Numbered from the stretch's first letter, positions 44,431-55,693 are shown. The stretch is 64,000 bases of DNA from Acetobacter lambici (GCF_011516885.1 NZ_WOTD01000004.1:1-64000); one strand, 5' to 3'. The notes: generated from the sequence alone by a model not told the origin. Translations and numbers: made by a program.

Positions 44431-46008
44431 TCAGTGGCGGAAATGACGCATACCAGTAAACACCATGGCAATTCCCGCGGCATCTGCTGCGGCAATCACT
44501 TCATCATCGCGGATGGAACCACCGGGCTGAATAACTGCGGTCGCGCCTGCTGCCACAATGGTTTCCAGCCCATCGGCAAAGGGGAAGAACGCATCGGACG
44601 CCGCAACCGACCCCTGCGTGAGCGGTGTGGACTGGCCAGCAGCCTTTGCGGCTTCTCCACTTTTGCTGGCAGCAATACGCGCGGAATCCACGCGGCTCAT
44701 CTGCCCCGCGCCAATACCCACCGTTGCACAATCCTTGGCATAAACAATGGCGTTGGATTTAACGTGCTTGGCCACGCGGAAGGCAAAGATCAGATCCTGC
44801 ATTTCCTGTTCCGTGGGAACGCGCTTGGTCACAACCTTCAGGGCATCGGGGGCGACCCGCCCGTTATCACGCGTCTGAGCCAGAAAGCCCCCCGCGACCG
44901 AACGCACAACCGTACCAGCAGCGGTCGGGTCAGGCAGACCACCTGTCAGCAGCAGGCGCAGGTTCTTTTTGCGCGCCAGCAGCGCCTTGGCATCTTCCGC
45001 TGCATCGGGGGCTACAATGACTTCGGTAAAGATTGTGGAAATTTTTTCCGCCGTTGCTGCGTCCAACGGACGGTTCAGGGCAACAATCCCCCCAAAGGCG
45101 GAAACCGGGTCGCACCGTAGTGCCTGATCCCATGCGGTCGTCAGATCGCCAGAAACCGCAACCCCGCAAGGATTGGCATGTTTGACAATAACCACTGCGG
45201 GCTCATCAAACTCGGCTACGGCTTCAAAAGCGGCATCCGTATCGTTGATGTTGTTATAAGACAGCGCCTTGCCCTGCACCTGCACAGCGGTGGCTACACC
45301 GGGGCGGGTGGTGCCATCGCGGTAGAATGCGGCCTGCTGGTGGGGATTCTCACCATACCGCAGGATTTCGGCCCGCTGGCCAGCCAGGGCAAACCGCTCG
45401 GGGAACGCATCCTGCGCCTGCGCTGCAAACCATGCCGCAATGGCCGCGTCATACGCAGCAGTCCGAGCATAGGCCGCACCGGCATAAAACCGGCGTGTCT
45501 CCAGCGTGGTGCCACCATCGCCCAGTGCATCAATCAGCCCTTCGTACTGGGCCGGGTCTGTCAGCACCACCACATGCGCGTGGTTTTTGGCGGCAGCACG
45601 GATCAGGGCCGGACCGCCAATATCAATATTTTCAATGCAGGTTTCGGCGTCAGCACCAGAGGCGACCGTTTTTTCAAACGGGTACAGATTAACCGCGACC
45701 AGATCGATCGGACCAATGCCGTGTTCCTTCATCTGCGCCACATGGGCAGGCAGGTCACGGCGGCCAAGAATACCCCCATGGATTTTGGGCATCAGTGTTT
45801 TAACCCGACCATCCAGAATTTCGGGAAAACCCGTGTAATCCGACACTTCCGTAACTGGCACGCTGGCATCGCGCAGGGCCTTGGCGGAACCGCCCGTGGA
45901 CAGGATTTCCGCCCCCTGCGCCACAAGGGCACGGGCCAGATCAAGCAGACCGGCTTTATCAGATACGGAAATAAGGGCGCGACGGATAGGAAGCGTCGTC
46001 TGGCTCAT
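44431..46008 (-). CDS. purH: Bifunctional AICAR transformylase/IMP cyclohydrolase
   Basis: 525 residues. The N-terminal methylglyoxal-synthase-like cyclohydrolase domain ([50 protein letters not shown]) and the C-terminal AICARFT domain ([21 protein letters not shown]) are present. It performs the last two steps of IMP synthesis. ATG 46008 has GAAAGG upstream. It follows trmB by 95 bases on the same strand. Confidence 0.97.
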   Translation of the reverse strand: MSQTTLPIRRALISVSDKAGLLDLARALVAQGAEILSTGGSAKALRDASVPVTEVSDYTGFPEILDGRVKTLMPKIHGGILGRRDLPAHVAQMKEHGIGPIDLVAVNLYPFEKTVASGADAETCIENIDIGGPALIRAAAKNHAHVVVLTDPAQYEGLIDALGDGGTTLETRRFYAGAAYARTAAYDAAIAAWFAAQAQDAFPERFALAGQRAEILRYGENPHQQAAFYRDGTTRPGVATAVQVQGKALSYNNINDTDAAFEAVAEFDEPAVVIVKHANPCGVAVSGDLTTAWDQALRCDPVSAFGGIVALNRPLDAATAEKISTIFTEVIVAPDAAEDAKALLARKKNLRLLLTGGLPDPTAAGTVVRSVAGGFLAQTRDNGRVAPDALKVVTKRVPTEQEMQDLIFAFRVAKHVKSNAIVYAKDCATVGIGAGQMSRVDSARIAASKSGEAAKAAGQSTPLTQGSVAASDAFFPFADGLETIVAAGATAVIQPGGSIRDDEVIAAADAAGIAMVFTGMRHFRH

Positions 46009-46103
46009 GGGTGGACCTTTCGCACGGCAAAAAACGTAATGCGGCTGATTAGCCAACATGCCGCGCGGAGGCAACCAGCCGAAACAAAGAAGATGGACGC
46101 GGC

Positions 46104-46844
46104 CTAACGGCGCGTAAACGTCCAGTAAAGCGGCTGGCGGCCAGCGGCTATGGCCTTGGCCTCATACCGGGTGAGGAACCATCCATCAGGCCGGGTGGTA
46201 GCCGGTGGAGGAGCCTCAAAATACGGTTGGGCGGACATGACTTCCTGCACCCATGCCTGATAGGTCGGATCGTCACTGGCAACACGCCAGACAGCACCGG
46301 GTTTGAGCACACGGGCACACAACGCCACATTCTGCGGATGCACAAAACGACGCTTGGCGTGCCGGGCCTTGGGCCACGGATCGGGGAACATCAGGAACAG
46401 ACGGTCCAGACTGGCATCGGGCAAGGCCCGCAGCACCAGCCTTGCATCATCATCCCACAAACGGAGCATATCCGGCAGTGGGGCGGTGGCTTCCTGCTCA
46501 ACAGGCACAAGCTTGTTCAGCAGCGAACACAGACCGTTATGAAAAACTTCGGAGGCTATGTAGCCTACTTCGGGGTGTGCCTTGGTCTGGGCCAGCACAT
46601 GCTCGCCCCCACCAAAGCCAACCTCGAACCAGATCTGTTCTGGCGCATGGCCAAAAACAGAGGCTGGGTTCGCTGCCTTATCCAGCGGAAACCGCAGGCG
46701 TGGCAGCGTTTCGTCCAGCAGGCGTTCCTGACGGGGGCGCAAGGGATGCCCACGCTGGCGGCCATACAGCCTTTCCGGCGGGGGCTTTACATCCACTGCT
46801 TCGGGCTGGCCAGCGACCTGACCTTTTGCCTCCGTCATGAACAC
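46104..46844 (-). CDS. trmB: tRNA (guanine-N7-)-methyltransferase
   Basis: 246 residues. SAM-binding [32 protein letters not shown] and a C-terminal TRYEAKA are typical of TrmB, which makes m7G46 in tRNA. It starts 12 bases after the metK stop, as in many alphaproteobacteria. The start could be the second ATG (46838). Confidence 0.94.
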   Translation of the reverse strand: MFMTEAKGQVAGQPEAVDVKPPPERLYGRQRGHPLRPRQERLLDETLPRLRFPLDKAANPASVFGHAPEQIWFEVGFGGGEHVLAQTKAHPEVGYIASEVFHNGLCSLLNKLVPVEQEATAPLPDMLRLWDDDARLVLRALPDASLDRLFLMFPDPWPKARHAKRRFVHPQNVALCARVLKPGAVWRVASDDPTYQAWVQEVMSAQPYFEAPPPATTRPDGWFLTRYEAKAIAAGRQPLYWTFTRR

Positions 46845-46856
46845 GCGCCCTTTATA

Positions 46857-48044
46857 TTAGCGCTTAAGGGCGCTGCGCAGGGCGTCCACCAGATCGGCGC
46901 GTTCCCACGTAAAGGTATCCAGCTTATCGTCCGGCGTACGGCCAAAGTGGCCATAGGCGGATGTCGTTGCATAGATCGGACGGTTCAGGCGCAGATGCTT
47001 GCGAATACCGCGCGGTGTGAGGTCCATGACTTCACGCAGGATTTCACCAAGACGGGCTTCGTCCACGTCCTTGCCGCTTTCATCCAGATCCACGTAAACG
47101 GAGAGCGGATGAGACACGCCAATGGCATAGGAGAGCTGGATGGTGCAACGGTCAGCCAGACCAGCAGCCACAACGTTCTTGGCAAGGTAACGGCAGGCAT
47201 AGGCCGCGGAGCGGTCAACCTTGGTCGGATCCTTGCCGGAGAACGCACCACCACCATGCGGGGCCGCGCCACCATAGGTGTCCACAATGATCTTACGGCC
47301 TGTCAGACCGCAATCCCCATCGGGGCCACCAATAACGAACACGCCGGTCGGGTTGGCGTAAAATTCGTTTTCCGGCGGCATCCAGCCTTCGGGCAGCACG
47401 CCACGGGTCACGTCCAACAGACGGTCACGCAGGGCGGTCTGGTCGGCACCTTCATCATGCTGTGTGGAGATCACAACAGAGGTGGCGCCAACAGGACGAC
47501 CATTGACGTAACGCAGTGTCACCTGACTTTTGGCATCCGGCTGCAGGCCAGCAACGCGCGGGTCACCAGCGCGACGCAGGTCACGGATGGTGTGCAGGAT
47601 GCGGTGCGCATAATACAGCGGCGCAGGCATGAGGGTGTCTGTCTCGTTAGAGGCATAACCGAACATGATGCCCTGATCGCCCGCACCTTCGTCCTTGTCC
47701 GATGTGCTGTCCACGCCAACGGCAATGTCAGCGGACTGAGCATGCAGATAGTTGGAAGCCTCGGCATGACGCCAGGAGAAGCCAGCCTGATCGTACCCGA
47801 TGTCCTTCACGGCTTCACGGGTCAGATGGATCAGTTGCTCGGAGGTAACAGAATCGGGACCACGCACTTCGCCAGCCAGAACGATACGGTTGGTCGTTAC
47901 CAGCGTTTCACACGCCACGCGGGCTTCCGGGTCTGCTGCCAGATACGCGTCCAAAACGGTATCGCTGATCCGGTCAGCAACTTTATCGGGATGACCTTCA
48001 GAAACTGATTCTGAAGTAAACAGAAAATCGCCGTCTTTACGCAT
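46857..48044 (-). CDS. metK: S-adenosylmethionine synthetase
   Basis: 395 residues. [14 protein letters not shown] holds the catalytic His, [16 protein letters not shown] the flexible loop, and [16 protein letters not shown] the phosphate site. It makes SAM from methionine and ATP. It is cotranscribed with trmB, which uses SAM. A promoter-like sequence lies upstream at 48114-48144. No SAM riboswitch was recognised in the leader. Confidence 0.98.
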   Translation of the reverse strand: MRKDGDFLFTSESVSEGHPDKVADRISDTVLDAYLAADPEARVACETLVTTNRIVLAGEVRGPDSVTSEQLIHLTREAVKDIGYDQAGFSWRHAEASNYLHAQSADIAVGVDSTSDKDEGAGDQGIMFGYASNETDTLMPAPLYYAHRILHTIRDLRRAGDPRVAGLQPDAKSQVTLRYVNGRPVGATSVVISTQHDEGADQTALRDRLLDVTRGVLPEGWMPPENEFYANPTGVFVIGGPDGDCGLTGRKIIVDTYGGAAPHGGGAFSGKDPTKVDRSAAYACRYLAKNVVAAGLADRCTIQLSYAIGVSHPLSVYVDLDESGKDVDEARLGEILREVMDLTPRGIRKHLRLNRPIYATTSAYGHFGRTPDDKLDTFTWERADLVDALRSALKR

Positions 48045-48113
48045 GATGGTGCCGTTCGCCCCACGCCAGTGAAAAAAGAAAACAGGTAACCATCCCCAAA
48101 AAAAGGGGACGGC

Positions 48114-48144
48114 ATCCTATGGCGTCATAGAAAGTAATGGTCAA
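48114..48144 (-). promoter_or_regulatory. Candidate promoter of metK
   Basis: On the minus strand TTGACC (48144-48139) and TAGGAT (48119-48114) are separated by 19 bases. Spacing is a little long; the position, 70 bases upstream of metK, is reasonable. Confidence 0.4.
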
Positions 48145-48232
48145 GGGCCATACGCCACCAGCGCGCTAGACAAGCCCCTGTTTTCAGCCCTGCATCCAAC
48201 GCGGGGCACGGTCCAACGCGCCCTAGCAGGGC

Positions 48233-49012
48233 TTAAAGCGGGGGCAGGCCCAGCACGTCTTCCATGCTGTAAAGGCCGACGTCCCGCCCTTTTGTCCACA
48301 ATGCGGCCCGCACGGCGCCGGTCGCAAAAATGCGCCGGTCAAACGCACGGTGTGACAGGGTGATCTGCTCATCCGCCGACGTGAAAAGAACGTCATGTTC
48401 GCCCACAATCTGCCCGCCACGCAGGGCGGCAAAGCCGATTGCTCCGGGCTTGCGGGGGCCGGTAAGACCATCGCGCCCGCTTTCACGCACATCGGCCAGC
48501 ACTACGCCACGGCCACGCGCCACAGCCTGACCAATGGCGAGCGCCGTGCCAGAAGGTGCATCCACTTTCTGCCTGTGGTGCATTTCCAGAATTTCCGCAT
48601 CATAGGAATCTGCGGGTAAGGCACTCGCCATCATCTGGGCAAGACGCTGCACCAGCGTTACACCGGGCGAAAAATTGGCGGCATGCACCACAGTTACGTA
48701 GCCCGATGCCTCTTGCAGCATCTTGGTCTGGAGTGCGGACAAACCTGTTGTGCCCAGCACCCACGCAACGCCCGTACCGACCAGAGACTTCGCACTGTTT
48801 ACAACCGTGTCCGCGTGGGTGAAGTCGATCACCACATCGCATTCTTCAGCCAGTTCGGACATGGTTTTGAACAGAGGGATATCCGCAGGCAGGCCCACAG
48901 CCTGCTCAGGCGTGCGCGTTGTGCCCCCTGCCACGGTTGCACCCGCGGCAAGCACTTCCTCAATCAGCAAACGTCCAACGCGGCCTGTAATTCCTGCGAT
49001 ACCAATGCGCAT
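48233..49012 (-). CDS. dapB: 4-hydroxy-tetrahydrodipicolinate reductase
   Basis: 259 residues. The N-terminal Rossmann motif GIAGITGRVGRLL and the substrate motif EMHHRQKVDAPSGTAL with the catalytic His pair and Lys are present. It acts in lysine and diaminopimelate synthesis. It starts 5 bases after the dnaJ stop, so it is probably expressed with dnaJ. Confidence 0.96.
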   Translation of the reverse strand: MRIGIAGITGRVGRLLIEEVLAAGATVAGGTTRTPEQAVGLPADIPLFKTMSELAEECDVVIDFTHADTVVNSAKSLVGTGVAWVLGTTGLSALQTKMLQEASGYVTVVHAANFSPGVTLVQRLAQMMASALPADSYDAEILEMHHRQKVDAPSGTALAIGQAVARGRGVVLADVRESGRDGLTGPRKPGAIGFAALRGGQIVGEHDVLFTSADEQITLSHRAFDRRIFATGAVRAALWTKGRDVGLYSMEDVLGLPPL

Positions 49013-49017
49013 GTAAT

Positions 49018-50154
49018 TTATTCCGATCCTTCAAAAAAATCACGCACACGGCGGAAAAATCCGGTGTGCTCGGGGCTGTGCTTGATGTCCTCGCCCGCTT
49101 CTTTCTCAAATTCCTCCAGCAGTTCGCGCTGGCGTTTGGTCAGAACCTGCGGTGTTTCCACCGTGACCTGAATGTACATATCCCCCCGCGCACTGGAGCG
49201 CAGGACAGAGAAGCCTTTGCCCCGCAGGCGGAAATGCGCCCCCGTCTGGGTGCCTGCCGGAATTTTAACGTTGGTGCGGCTCCCATCAATCACAGGCACT
49301 TCAATCTCGGTGCCCAGTGCCGCCTGCGCCATGCGTAGGGGCACACGGCAATATACATTCGCCCCGTCGCGCTGGAAAATGGAGTGTTCGGAAACAGAGA
49401 CATGCACATACAGGTCACCTGATGGCACGCCATTTCCACCGGCCTCACCCTCGCCTGTCAGGCGGATGCGGGTACCATCTTCCACCCCTGCGGGAATCTG
49501 CACTTTTATGGTGCGTTCCTGCTCTACGGTACCTTCCCCACGGCAGGCCTTGCAGGGGTCTTTGACCACGCGGCCCGCACCATGGCAGGTTGGGCAGGCC
49601 CGTTCCACCACAAAAAATCCCTGCTGGGCACGCACTTTGCCCGCACCATGGCAGCTTGGACAGGTTTCCACCCCCGAAGCCCCACTATTGGAGCCGGTGC
49701 CGTGACAGGATTCGCAGGCCACACGGGTAATAACCCGCACATCTTTTTCAACACCTGCAAACGCTTCTTCCAGCGTGATTTCAACATGGGTCTGGATGTC
49801 GTTGCCACTACGGGCCTGCCCACCTCGGCGGCCCATCATATCTCCGAACATCTGTTCGAAAATATCGCCCAGACCACCGCCACCAAATCCGTTAAAATCG
49901 AACCCACCGGGGCCGGGGCCGCCCCCTTCGAACGCGGCATGGCCGAAGCGGTCGTAGGCGACGCGCTTCTGCTCATCCTTGAGCACATCGTAAGCCTGAT
50001 TGATTTCCTTGAACTTGGCCTCCGCCGCGTCATCCCCCGGATTGCGGTCGGGATGAAACTTCATGGCCATCTTGCGGTAGGCTTTTTTAATGTCCTCACC
50101 AGAGGCCGTGCGGGTTACCTCAAGAATTTCGTAGTAATCAAGCTGAGTAGCCAT
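49018..50154 (-). CDS. dnaJ: Chaperone protein DnaJ
   Basis: 378 residues. J-domain with HPD ([11 protein letters not shown]), Gly/Phe-rich region (about 75-110), four zinc-binding repeats ([32 protein letters not shown]) and C-terminal substrate domains. It stimulates the DnaK ATPase and delivers substrates. It is separated from dnaK by 155 bases with a hairpin. Confidence 0.97.
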   Translation of the reverse strand: MATQLDYYEILEVTRTASGEDIKKAYRKMAMKFHPDRNPGDDAAEAKFKEINQAYDVLKDEQKRVAYDRFGHAAFEGGGPGPGGFDFNGFGGGGLGDIFEQMFGDMMGRRGGQARSGNDIQTHVEITLEEAFAGVEKDVRVITRVACESCHGTGSNSGASGVETCPSCHGAGKVRAQQGFFVVERACPTCHGAGRVVKDPCKACRGEGTVEQERTIKVQIPAGVEDGTRIRLTGEGEAGGNGVPSGDLYVHVSVSEHSIFQRDGANVYCRVPLRMAQAALGTEIEVPVIDGSRTNVKIPAGTQTGAHFRLRGKGFSVLRSSARGDMYIQVTVETPQVLTKRQRELLEEFEKEAGEDIKHSPEHTGFFRRVRDFFEGSE

Positions 50155-50219
50155 GAAAGTCCTCTTGGGGCTGCCTCTTGCGTGAGCACAGCATCTGTCC
50201 AGATTGTAAAATGTAAAAA

Positions 50220-50249
50220 GGCGTCCGCCTTATAAAAAGCACGGACGCC
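50220..50249 (-). terminator. Hairpin between dnaK and dnaJ
   Basis: On the minus strand GGCGTCCG pairs with CGGACGCC around a 14-base loop and is followed by TTTTTA. It may act as a partial terminator, lowering dnaJ-dapB relative to dnaK. Confidence 0.7.
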
Positions 50250-50309
50250 AGAAAAATGATGCACTGAGGCCATGTTGCTTACATGGCCCCATAGTCTGCA
50301 TGCGTCCGA

Positions 50310-52220
50310 TCAGGACTTCTTGTTTTCGTTCACGTCTTCAAAGTCGGCGTCAACGATGTCTTTTTCATCAGCCTTGGCGCCAGCGGCGGCACCGCCTTCC
50401 GCACCTTCGGCTTCCTGACCGGCCTTGTAGGCGGCTTCACCCACCTTCATGGCGGCCTGCGTCAGACGTTCGGTTGCACTTTTGAGTGCTTCCACATCCG
50501 TGCCTTCCAGAGCGGACTTAACAGCGGCAATAGCGCCTTCGGCTTCGCTCTTGTCAGCCGCAGGAACCTTGTCACCCACTTCGGACAGAGACTTTTCGAC
50601 CTGATGCACAAGGGATTCCGCACTGTTGCGGGCTTCCACCTGCTCACGCTTGGCCTTGTCGGCTGCTGCGTTGGCTTCGGCGTCCTTGACCATCTTTTCG
50701 ATGTCGTTATCCGACAGACCACCAGATGCCTGGATCTTGATCTGCTGTTCCTTACCAGTTGCCTTGTCCTTGGCGGAAACGGACACAATGCCGTTGGCGT
50801 CAATATCAAAGGTCACTTCAATCTGAGGCACGCCACGCGGTGCTGCGGGAATACCGGTCAGGTCGAAGTTACCAAGCAGCTTGTTATCAGCCGCCATTTC
50901 GCGCTCGCCCTGATAGACCTTGATGGTCACAGCGCCCTGATTGTCTTCGGCCGTGGAGAACACCTGGCTCTTCTTGGTCGGGATGGTGGTGTTGCGATCA
51001 ATCAGGCGGGTGAACACGCCACCCAGCGTTTCGATCCCCAGGGACAACGGCGTTACGTCGAGCAGCAGAACGTCTTTGACATCACCCTTGAGCACGGCAC
51101 CCTGAATGGCGGCACCAATGGCGACCACTTCGTCTGGGTTCACGTTACGGGCCGGGTCCTTACCAAAGAATTCCTTAACCGTTTCGATCACCTTGGGCAT
51201 GCGGGTCATACCGCCGACCAGAATGACTTCATCAATCCCCGAAGCGGACAGACCGGCATCTTTCAGCGCTGCTTTGCAAGGCTCAAGCGTGCGGCTGATC
51301 AGATCATCCACAAGGCTTTCCAGCTTGGCACGGGTCAGCTTGACGACAAGGTGCTTGGGACCGGAAGCATCGGCCGTGATGAACGGCAGGTTGATTTCGG
51401 TTTCCTTGGAGGAGGACAGCTCGATCTTGGCTTTTTCCGCGGCTTCCTTCAGGCGCTGCAGAGCCAGCTTGTCGGAACGCAGGTCAATGCCCTGTTCACG
51501 CTTGAACTCGTCCGCCAGGAACCCGATGATGCGGTTGTCAAAGTCTTCCCCACCCAGGAACGTATCCCCGTTGGTGGACTTCACTTCGATCACGCCATCA
51601 GAAATTTCCAGCACGGAAACGTCGAACGTACCGCCACCAAGGTCATACACTGCCACGGTGCCGCCGCTCTTCTTTTCCAGCCCGTAAGCCAGAGCCGCAG
51701 CGGTCGGTTCGTTGATGATGCGCAGCACTTCCAGACCGGCAATACGGCCTGCGTCCTTGGTTGCCTGACGCTGGGCGTCGTTAAAGTAAGCAGGAACGGT
51801 AATAACAGCCTGCGAGACTTTTTCGCCCAGATACGCTTCTGCGGTTTCCTTCATCTTGCCCAGAATGAAGGCGGAAATCTGGGAGGGAGCGTAGTTTGTG
51901 CCGCGTGCCTCAACCCATGCATCGCCATTGTCACCTTTGACAATGGTGTAGGGGACCATGCCCTTGTCCTTCTGGACGGTCGCATCGTCAAAACGGCGGC
52001 CAATCAGGCGCTTTACGGCATACAGCGTGTTGGTGGGGTTTGTAACAGCCTGACGCTTGGCAGCCTGCCCGACCAGCATTTCACCCCCTTCGGTGAAAGC
52101 GACCATGGACGGCGTTGTGCGTGCGCCTTCGCTGTTTTCGATGACTTTTGTTTCGTTACCTTCGCGCACGGCCACGCAGGAGTTGGTGGTGCCGAGGTCG
52201 ATACCAATGACTTTGCTCAA
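50310..52220 (-). CDS. dnaK: Chaperone protein DnaK (Hsp70)
   Basis: 636 residues. It begins with [30 protein letters not shown] and [20 protein letters not shown] mark the ATPase; linker [19 protein letters not shown] leads to the substrate domain and an acidic tail. ATP-driven folding chaperone working with DnaJ and GrpE. GGAGC lies upstream of the ATG. Confidence 0.98.
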   Translation of the reverse strand: MSKVIGIDLGTTNSCVAVREGNETKVIENSEGARTTPSMVAFTEGGEMLVGQAAKRQAVTNPTNTLYAVKRLIGRRFDDATVQKDKGMVPYTIVKGDNGDAWVEARGTNYAPSQISAFILGKMKETAEAYLGEKVSQAVITVPAYFNDAQRQATKDAGRIAGLEVLRIINEPTAAALAYGLEKKSGGTVAVYDLGGGTFDVSVLEISDGVIEVKSTNGDTFLGGEDFDNRIIGFLADEFKREQGIDLRSDKLALQRLKEAAEKAKIELSSSKETEINLPFITADASGPKHLVVKLTRAKLESLVDDLISRTLEPCKAALKDAGLSASGIDEVILVGGMTRMPKVIETVKEFFGKDPARNVNPDEVVAIGAAIQGAVLKGDVKDVLLLDVTPLSLGIETLGGVFTRLIDRNTTIPTKKSQVFSTAEDNQGAVTIKVYQGEREMAADNKLLGNFDLTGIPAAPRGVPQIEVTFDIDANGIVSVSAKDKATGKEQQIKIQASGGLSDNDIEKMVKDAEANAAADKAKREQVEARNSAESLVHQVEKSLSEVGDKVPAADKSEAEGAIAAVKSALEGTDVEALKSATERLTQAAMKVGEAAYKAGQEAEGAEGGAAAGAKADEKDIVDADFEDVNENKKS

Positions 52221-52303
52221 TTTCGTGCTCCTTTTAGCGACCTCATCCGACCCGAAGCATCAGATAAAGCCCTTTTTTATCGTAACCGACTGTGCCCGGA
52301 CCA

Positions 52304-52330
52304 ACGTCGGGGCGCAACCAGAATGACAAG
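52304..52330 (-). promoter_or_regulatory. Candidate RpoH-type promoter upstream of dnaK
   Basis: On the minus strand CTTGTC is followed after 12 bases by CCCCGACG, near the sigma-32 layout (CTTGAA, 13-14 bases, CCCCAT). It lies about 85 bases before dnaK. No CIRCE inverted repeat was found, so heat control probably runs through RpoH. Confidence 0.4.
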
Positions 52331-52346
52331 CCTGATGTATGGTGCG

Positions 52347-52374
52347 GTTTTCCCTTTTTCAAGGAGGAAAAACC
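52347..52374. terminator. Second hairpin between grpE and dnaK
   Basis: GGTTTTCCC and GGAGGAAAAACC form an imperfect stem in the gap between grpE and dnaK. Weak on its own, it follows the stronger stem at 52379-52404. Confidence 0.35.
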
Positions 52375-52378
52375 ACTC

Positions 52379-52404
52379 GGCGGGAAGGTTTTTTATCTCC
52401 CGCC
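52379..52404 (-). terminator. Terminator after grpE
   Basis: GGCGGGA (52379-52385) pairs with TCCCGCC (52398-52404); the minus-strand reading ends in a short A/T-containing stretch without a clean T-run. It sits 10 bases past the grpE stop, separating grpE from dnaK. Confidence 0.5.
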
Positions 52405-52413
52405 GGTCAAGTG

Positions 52414-52995
52414 TTACTGCGCGCTGCCACCCTTGGCCACAACCACCATGGCGGGCTTGAGCAGGCGGCCATGCAATGTCCACGTTGGTGTCCATGCCTG
52501 CATGACCGTACCGGGCGCATGCTCGGTGCTGGGCTGTTCGGCCATGGCCTGATGCAGATTGGCGTCAAACGCTTTGCCCGCGGGGTTGTCGCTCTTGATT
52601 CCGTGCCGTTCCAGAATGGACAGGAAGGAGCGTTCCGTACTTTCAATCCCCTCACGCATTTTGGTCACAACCGTATCCTCACCCTCGGTCGGGGCGGGCA
52701 GGCTGTCGAGTGCCCGGCGCAGGTTTTCAGCGGCTTCCACCACATCCCGGGCGAACTTCTGCACCGCGTACTGGCGGGCATCATCCACGTCGCGCTTGGC
52801 GCGGGCCATCAGGTTCTGGTTTTCGGCTTCCGCACGCAGCCACTTTTCCTTGAACTCCGTAACGGAGCGCTCAAGGTCATGCACGCGTGCATCGGCTGCA
52901 CTCTCGGCAGCACCCTCATGCTGGGGGGCCGCCTGTTCGGCCGGAGCCGGATCTACCGGGGTCTCGACCTGTGTGGGTTCTGTATCATGGGTCAT
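52414..52995 (-). CDS. grpE: Nucleotide exchange factor GrpE
   Basis: 193 residues from ATG 52995. Acidic Ala/Glu/Pro-rich N terminus, long coiled coil (LERSVTEFKEKWLRAEAENQNL), then the beta domain with PGTVMQAWTP. It releases ADP from DnaK. hrcA, the usual upstream partner, is absent here; chvI is divergent. Confidence 0.94.
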   Translation of the reverse strand: MTHDTEPTQVETPVDPAPAEQAAPQHEGAAESAADARVHDLERSVTEFKEKWLRAEAENQNLMARAKRDVDDARQYAVQKFARDVVEAAENLRRALDSLPAPTEGEDTVVTKMREGIESTERSFLSILERHGIKSDNPAGKAFDANLHQAMAEQPSTEHAPGTVMQAWTPTWTLHGRLLKPAMVVVAKGGSAQ

Positions 52996-53185
52996 GTAGC
53001 AAGAAGTAGGCAACACCGCTCCAACCGACAAGACCCGTTGGCCCCCTGCAATGCAGGATTTTGCGCACGGCAGCCATTGGCCGGAAAAAAGCGTCCGTTA
53101 CACCATTCCCCCTCTTGGCATTGGAAGCTTGCGGCGCCTAAGCTAAACAGCTTGCGCTGATGGCAAGGGAAGGAACACACAAACG

Positions 53186-53902
53186 ATGACAGAGCGCACC
53201 AAGCAGACAATTGCGCTGGTTGATGATGATCGCAATATTCTGACATCGGTTCAGATGACCCTGGAGGCGGAAGGCTTTAACGTCCGCACCTATACGGATG
53301 GCGAGTCGGCATTACAGGGACTAACGGCCTACCCGGTCGATCTGGCCATTCTGGACATTAAAATGCCGCGCATGGACGGCATGGAGCTTTTGCAGCGCCT
53401 GCGCACGCGCTCTAACCTGCCTGTCATTTTCCTGTCTTCAAAGAATGAGGAAGTCGACCAGCTCATGGGCCTGCGGCTGGGAGCGGATGACTATATTACC
53501 AAGCCTTTCTCCCAGCGCCTGCTGCTGGAGCGTATTCGCGCCCTGCTGCGCCGGAACGAGGTCAGCCGCGCGGAAGCCAACGGCGCACCAACAGGTGGTG
53601 GCGCGCTCACCCGTGGCAACCTCTCACTCGATGAACTGCGCCACAAATGCACATGGAAAGGGGAGGACGTTCCCCTGACCGTAACCGAGTTCCTGCTGGT
53701 CAAAACCCTTGCGCAGCGCCCCGGTCTGGTCAAATCCCGCGATCAGTTGATTGACGCCGCCTATGGGGACACCGTGTATGTGGATGACCGGACAATCGAC
53801 AGCCACATCAAGCGGGTGCGCAAAAAATTCCGGCAGGTGGATGATGACTTCAACCAGATCGAAACCCTGTACGGCATTGGCTACCGCTACAAGGAAGACT
53901 GA
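53186..53902 (+). CDS. chvI: Response regulator ChvI
   Basis: 238 residues. Receiver domain with acidic D13-D14-D15, phospho-acceptor Asp57 ([13 protein letters not shown]) and KPF; OmpR-type winged helix ([45 protein letters not shown]). ChvI orthologues control envelope, acid and host-associated genes. AAGGAA precedes the ATG. chvG follows after 9 bases. Confidence 0.94.
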   Translation: MTERTKQTIALVDDDRNILTSVQMTLEAEGFNVRTYTDGESALQGLTAYPVDLAILDIKMPRMDGMELLQRLRTRSNLPVIFLSSKNEEVDQLMGLRLGADDYITKPFSQRLLLERIRALLRRNEVSRAEANGAPTGGGALTRGNLSLDELRHKCTWKGEDVPLTVTEFLLVKTLAQRPGLVKSRDQLIDAAYGDTVYVDDRTIDSHIKRVRKKFRQVDDDFNQIETLYGIGYRYKED

Positions 53903-53911
53903 CCCAAGGGC

Positions 53912-55693
53912 ATGACCAACCGCCCCCCCCTGCTGGCGCACCTGTTTGCACGGGCCCGCAGCCTGCGCATACCCGGCCAGCGCCCGCACAATGGCGGGGT
54001 GGAAGCCACGGCGGCCTATCAGGCCTCCCGCACCCGGCTGGTCTCCCCTCTTATGCGCCGTGTGCTGCTGGTTAACATTCTGCCGCTGGCCCTGCTGGGG
54101 CTTACGGTGCTGTTCCTCAACCAGTTCCGCAACAGTCTGCTGGCAACCGAGGTTACGGCCCTGCGTGAACAGGCCCGCATTTACGCCGGAGCGCTGGGCC
54201 AGAGTGCGGTGCGCGCAGCCCACCCCCATGCTGCCCAATTGCAGGACCGGGGGTACGAGCTGGAAGCAGCTCTGGCACGCCCGCTGCTCCAACGCCTGAC
54301 CGAACCAAGCCCCAACGCCCATGCGCGGCTGTTTGGCCCCGACGGGCGGCTTGTGGCCGACAACCTGATTGATGTGGCGGACACGCTGGACACCCCGCCA
54401 GAACCCCACCACTTCCGCTCCCACACCATTCCTTTTCCACCCGCGTTCCAGCCCGGCATCTATGAGCGGTTCCTCACTTGGCTGTGGTCGGGCCATAACC
54501 CCGGTATTGTTACCCTCAATACCGACGAGGAAGACATTCCTGACCGCCCGGCCCACCCCCAACTGCTCGACGGCACCGACCATCCCCCACCCGAAGCCCC
54601 GCCCTACATCCGCCGCACCGCGCGCGGCAGACTGATTATTACGGTTGCCGAACCCGTCATGCGTGATGGGTGGACAGTAGGCGTTATCCAGCTCACCCGC
54701 GTGGCCTCACAGGTGGACCGCTCCCTGTTCGCCATCCGCTCGACCATTCTCTCGCTCTTTTTTCTGGCACTGGTGCTCACGGTCCTGCTCTCGTGGTATC
54801 TCTCGCTCACCATTGCCCGCCCACTGCTGCGTCTGGCGGCCTCTGCTCAGGTCATGCGCGACACTACGGGGCGCACAGGCACGGTGCCTGCCCGCCTGCT
54901 CGCCCGCCGGGACGAAATTGGCGATGTCGCCCGCGCCTTGCAGGCCAGCGCTCAGGCACTCTGGAAACGCATGGATGCCATTGAGCGCTTTGCTGCGGAT
55001 GTCAGCCACGAAATCAAGAACCCACTCACCTCCATCCGCTCAGCTATTGAAACCCTGCTGCGCATAGAGGACCTGAACCAGCAACGCCGCCTGCTAACCA
55101 TTATTAATGATGACGTGCGCAGGCTGGACCGACTGATTACCGATATTTCCGACGCCAGCCGACTGGACGCGGAAATGTCGCGTGCCAAGGCACGGCCCGT
55201 GGCCATTGGCCCGCTTCTGGCTGTTCTAGCCGAGATCCATCAGGCAACACGTCAGGACGGTCAGCCGGTTATTGTGACTGACGTGCAGGATGACACGCCC
55301 GAACACCCGCTGACCGCGCTGGCTGTGGAAGACCGTCTGGTGCAGGTACTCCGCAACCTGATCGGCAATGCCATATCGTTCTCTCCCCCCGAGGGGCAGA
55401 TCACCCTGCATGCCGCGGCCAATGGCAAGATGGTCCGGATTTGCGTGTCGGATGAAGGGCCGGGGATTCCGCAGGCCAAGCTGGATTCCATTTTTGACCG
55501 TTTTTATTCGGAACGCCCCAAAAACGAGAACTTTGGCCAACATTCCGGCCTTGGCCTGTCCATCAGCCGCCAGATCGTAGAGGCCCTGCATGGCAGCATT
55601 GCTGTGGAAAACCTGCATGACCATAAGGGGCATATCACGGGAGCCCAGTTTATGATCGAACTCCCCCGCGTTCTCAGCCTGCCGCCACGCTAG
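53912..55693 (+). CDS. chvG: Sensor histidine kinase ChvG
   Basis: 593 residues. A cytoplasmic N-terminal stretch (1-45), TM1 (about 50-70), a periplasmic sensor domain (71-275), TM2 (277-300), a HAMP-like region, HisKA with phospho-acceptor His366 (DVSHEIKNPLTSIRSA) and a HATPase domain (NLIGNAISFS, DEGPGIP, GLGLSISR). Partner of ChvI. In many alphaproteobacteria the next gene is hprK; here it is a reversed ridA-like gene. Confidence 0.93.
   Translation: MTNRPPLLAHLFARARSLRIPGQRPHNGGVEATAAYQASRTRLVSPLMRRVLLVNILPLALLGLTVLFLNQFRNSLLATEVTALREQARIYAGALGQSAVRAAHPHAAQLQDRGYELEAALARPLLQRLTEPSPNAHARLFGPDGRLVADNLIDVADTLDTPPEPHHFRSHTIPFPPAFQPGIYERFLTWLWSGHNPGIVTLNTDEEDIPDRPAHPQLLDGTDHPPPEAPPYIRRTARGRLIITVAEPVMRDGWTVGVIQLTRVASQVDRSLFAIRSTILSLFFLALVLTVLLSWYLSLTIARPLLRLAASAQVMRDTTGRTGTVPARLLARRDEIGDVARALQASAQALWKRMDAIERFAADVSHEIKNPLTSIRSAIETLLRIEDLNQQRRLLTIINDDVRRLDRLITDISDASRLDAEMSRAKARPVAIGPLLAVLAEIHQATRQDGQPVIVTDVQDDTPEHPLTALAVEDRLVQVLRNLIGNAISFSPPEGQITLHAAANGKMVRICVSDEGPGIPQAKLDSIFDRFYSERPKNENFGQHSGLGLSISRQIVEALHGSIAVENLHDHKGHITGAQFMIELPRVLSLPPR

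Noticed and set aside
46227-48008. A 593-codon open frame on the plus strand
   Set aside because: It is antisense to trmB and metK and shows no family motif; length alone is due to codon bias of metK.
48045-48232. Possible SAM riboswitch before metK
   Set aside because: I looked for SAM-I, SAM-II and SAM/SAH core patterns and recognised none; the short CCCC/GGGG stem with seven A in the loop (about 48093-48108) is too simple.
50604-52460. A 618-codon open frame on the plus strand
   Set aside because: It is antisense to dnaK. Such a frame opposite Hsp70 genes is a well-known artefact of codon use.
52221-53185. CIRCE heat-shock operator near dnaK or grpE
   Set aside because: No TTAGCACTC-N9-GAGTGCTAA or close variant was found.
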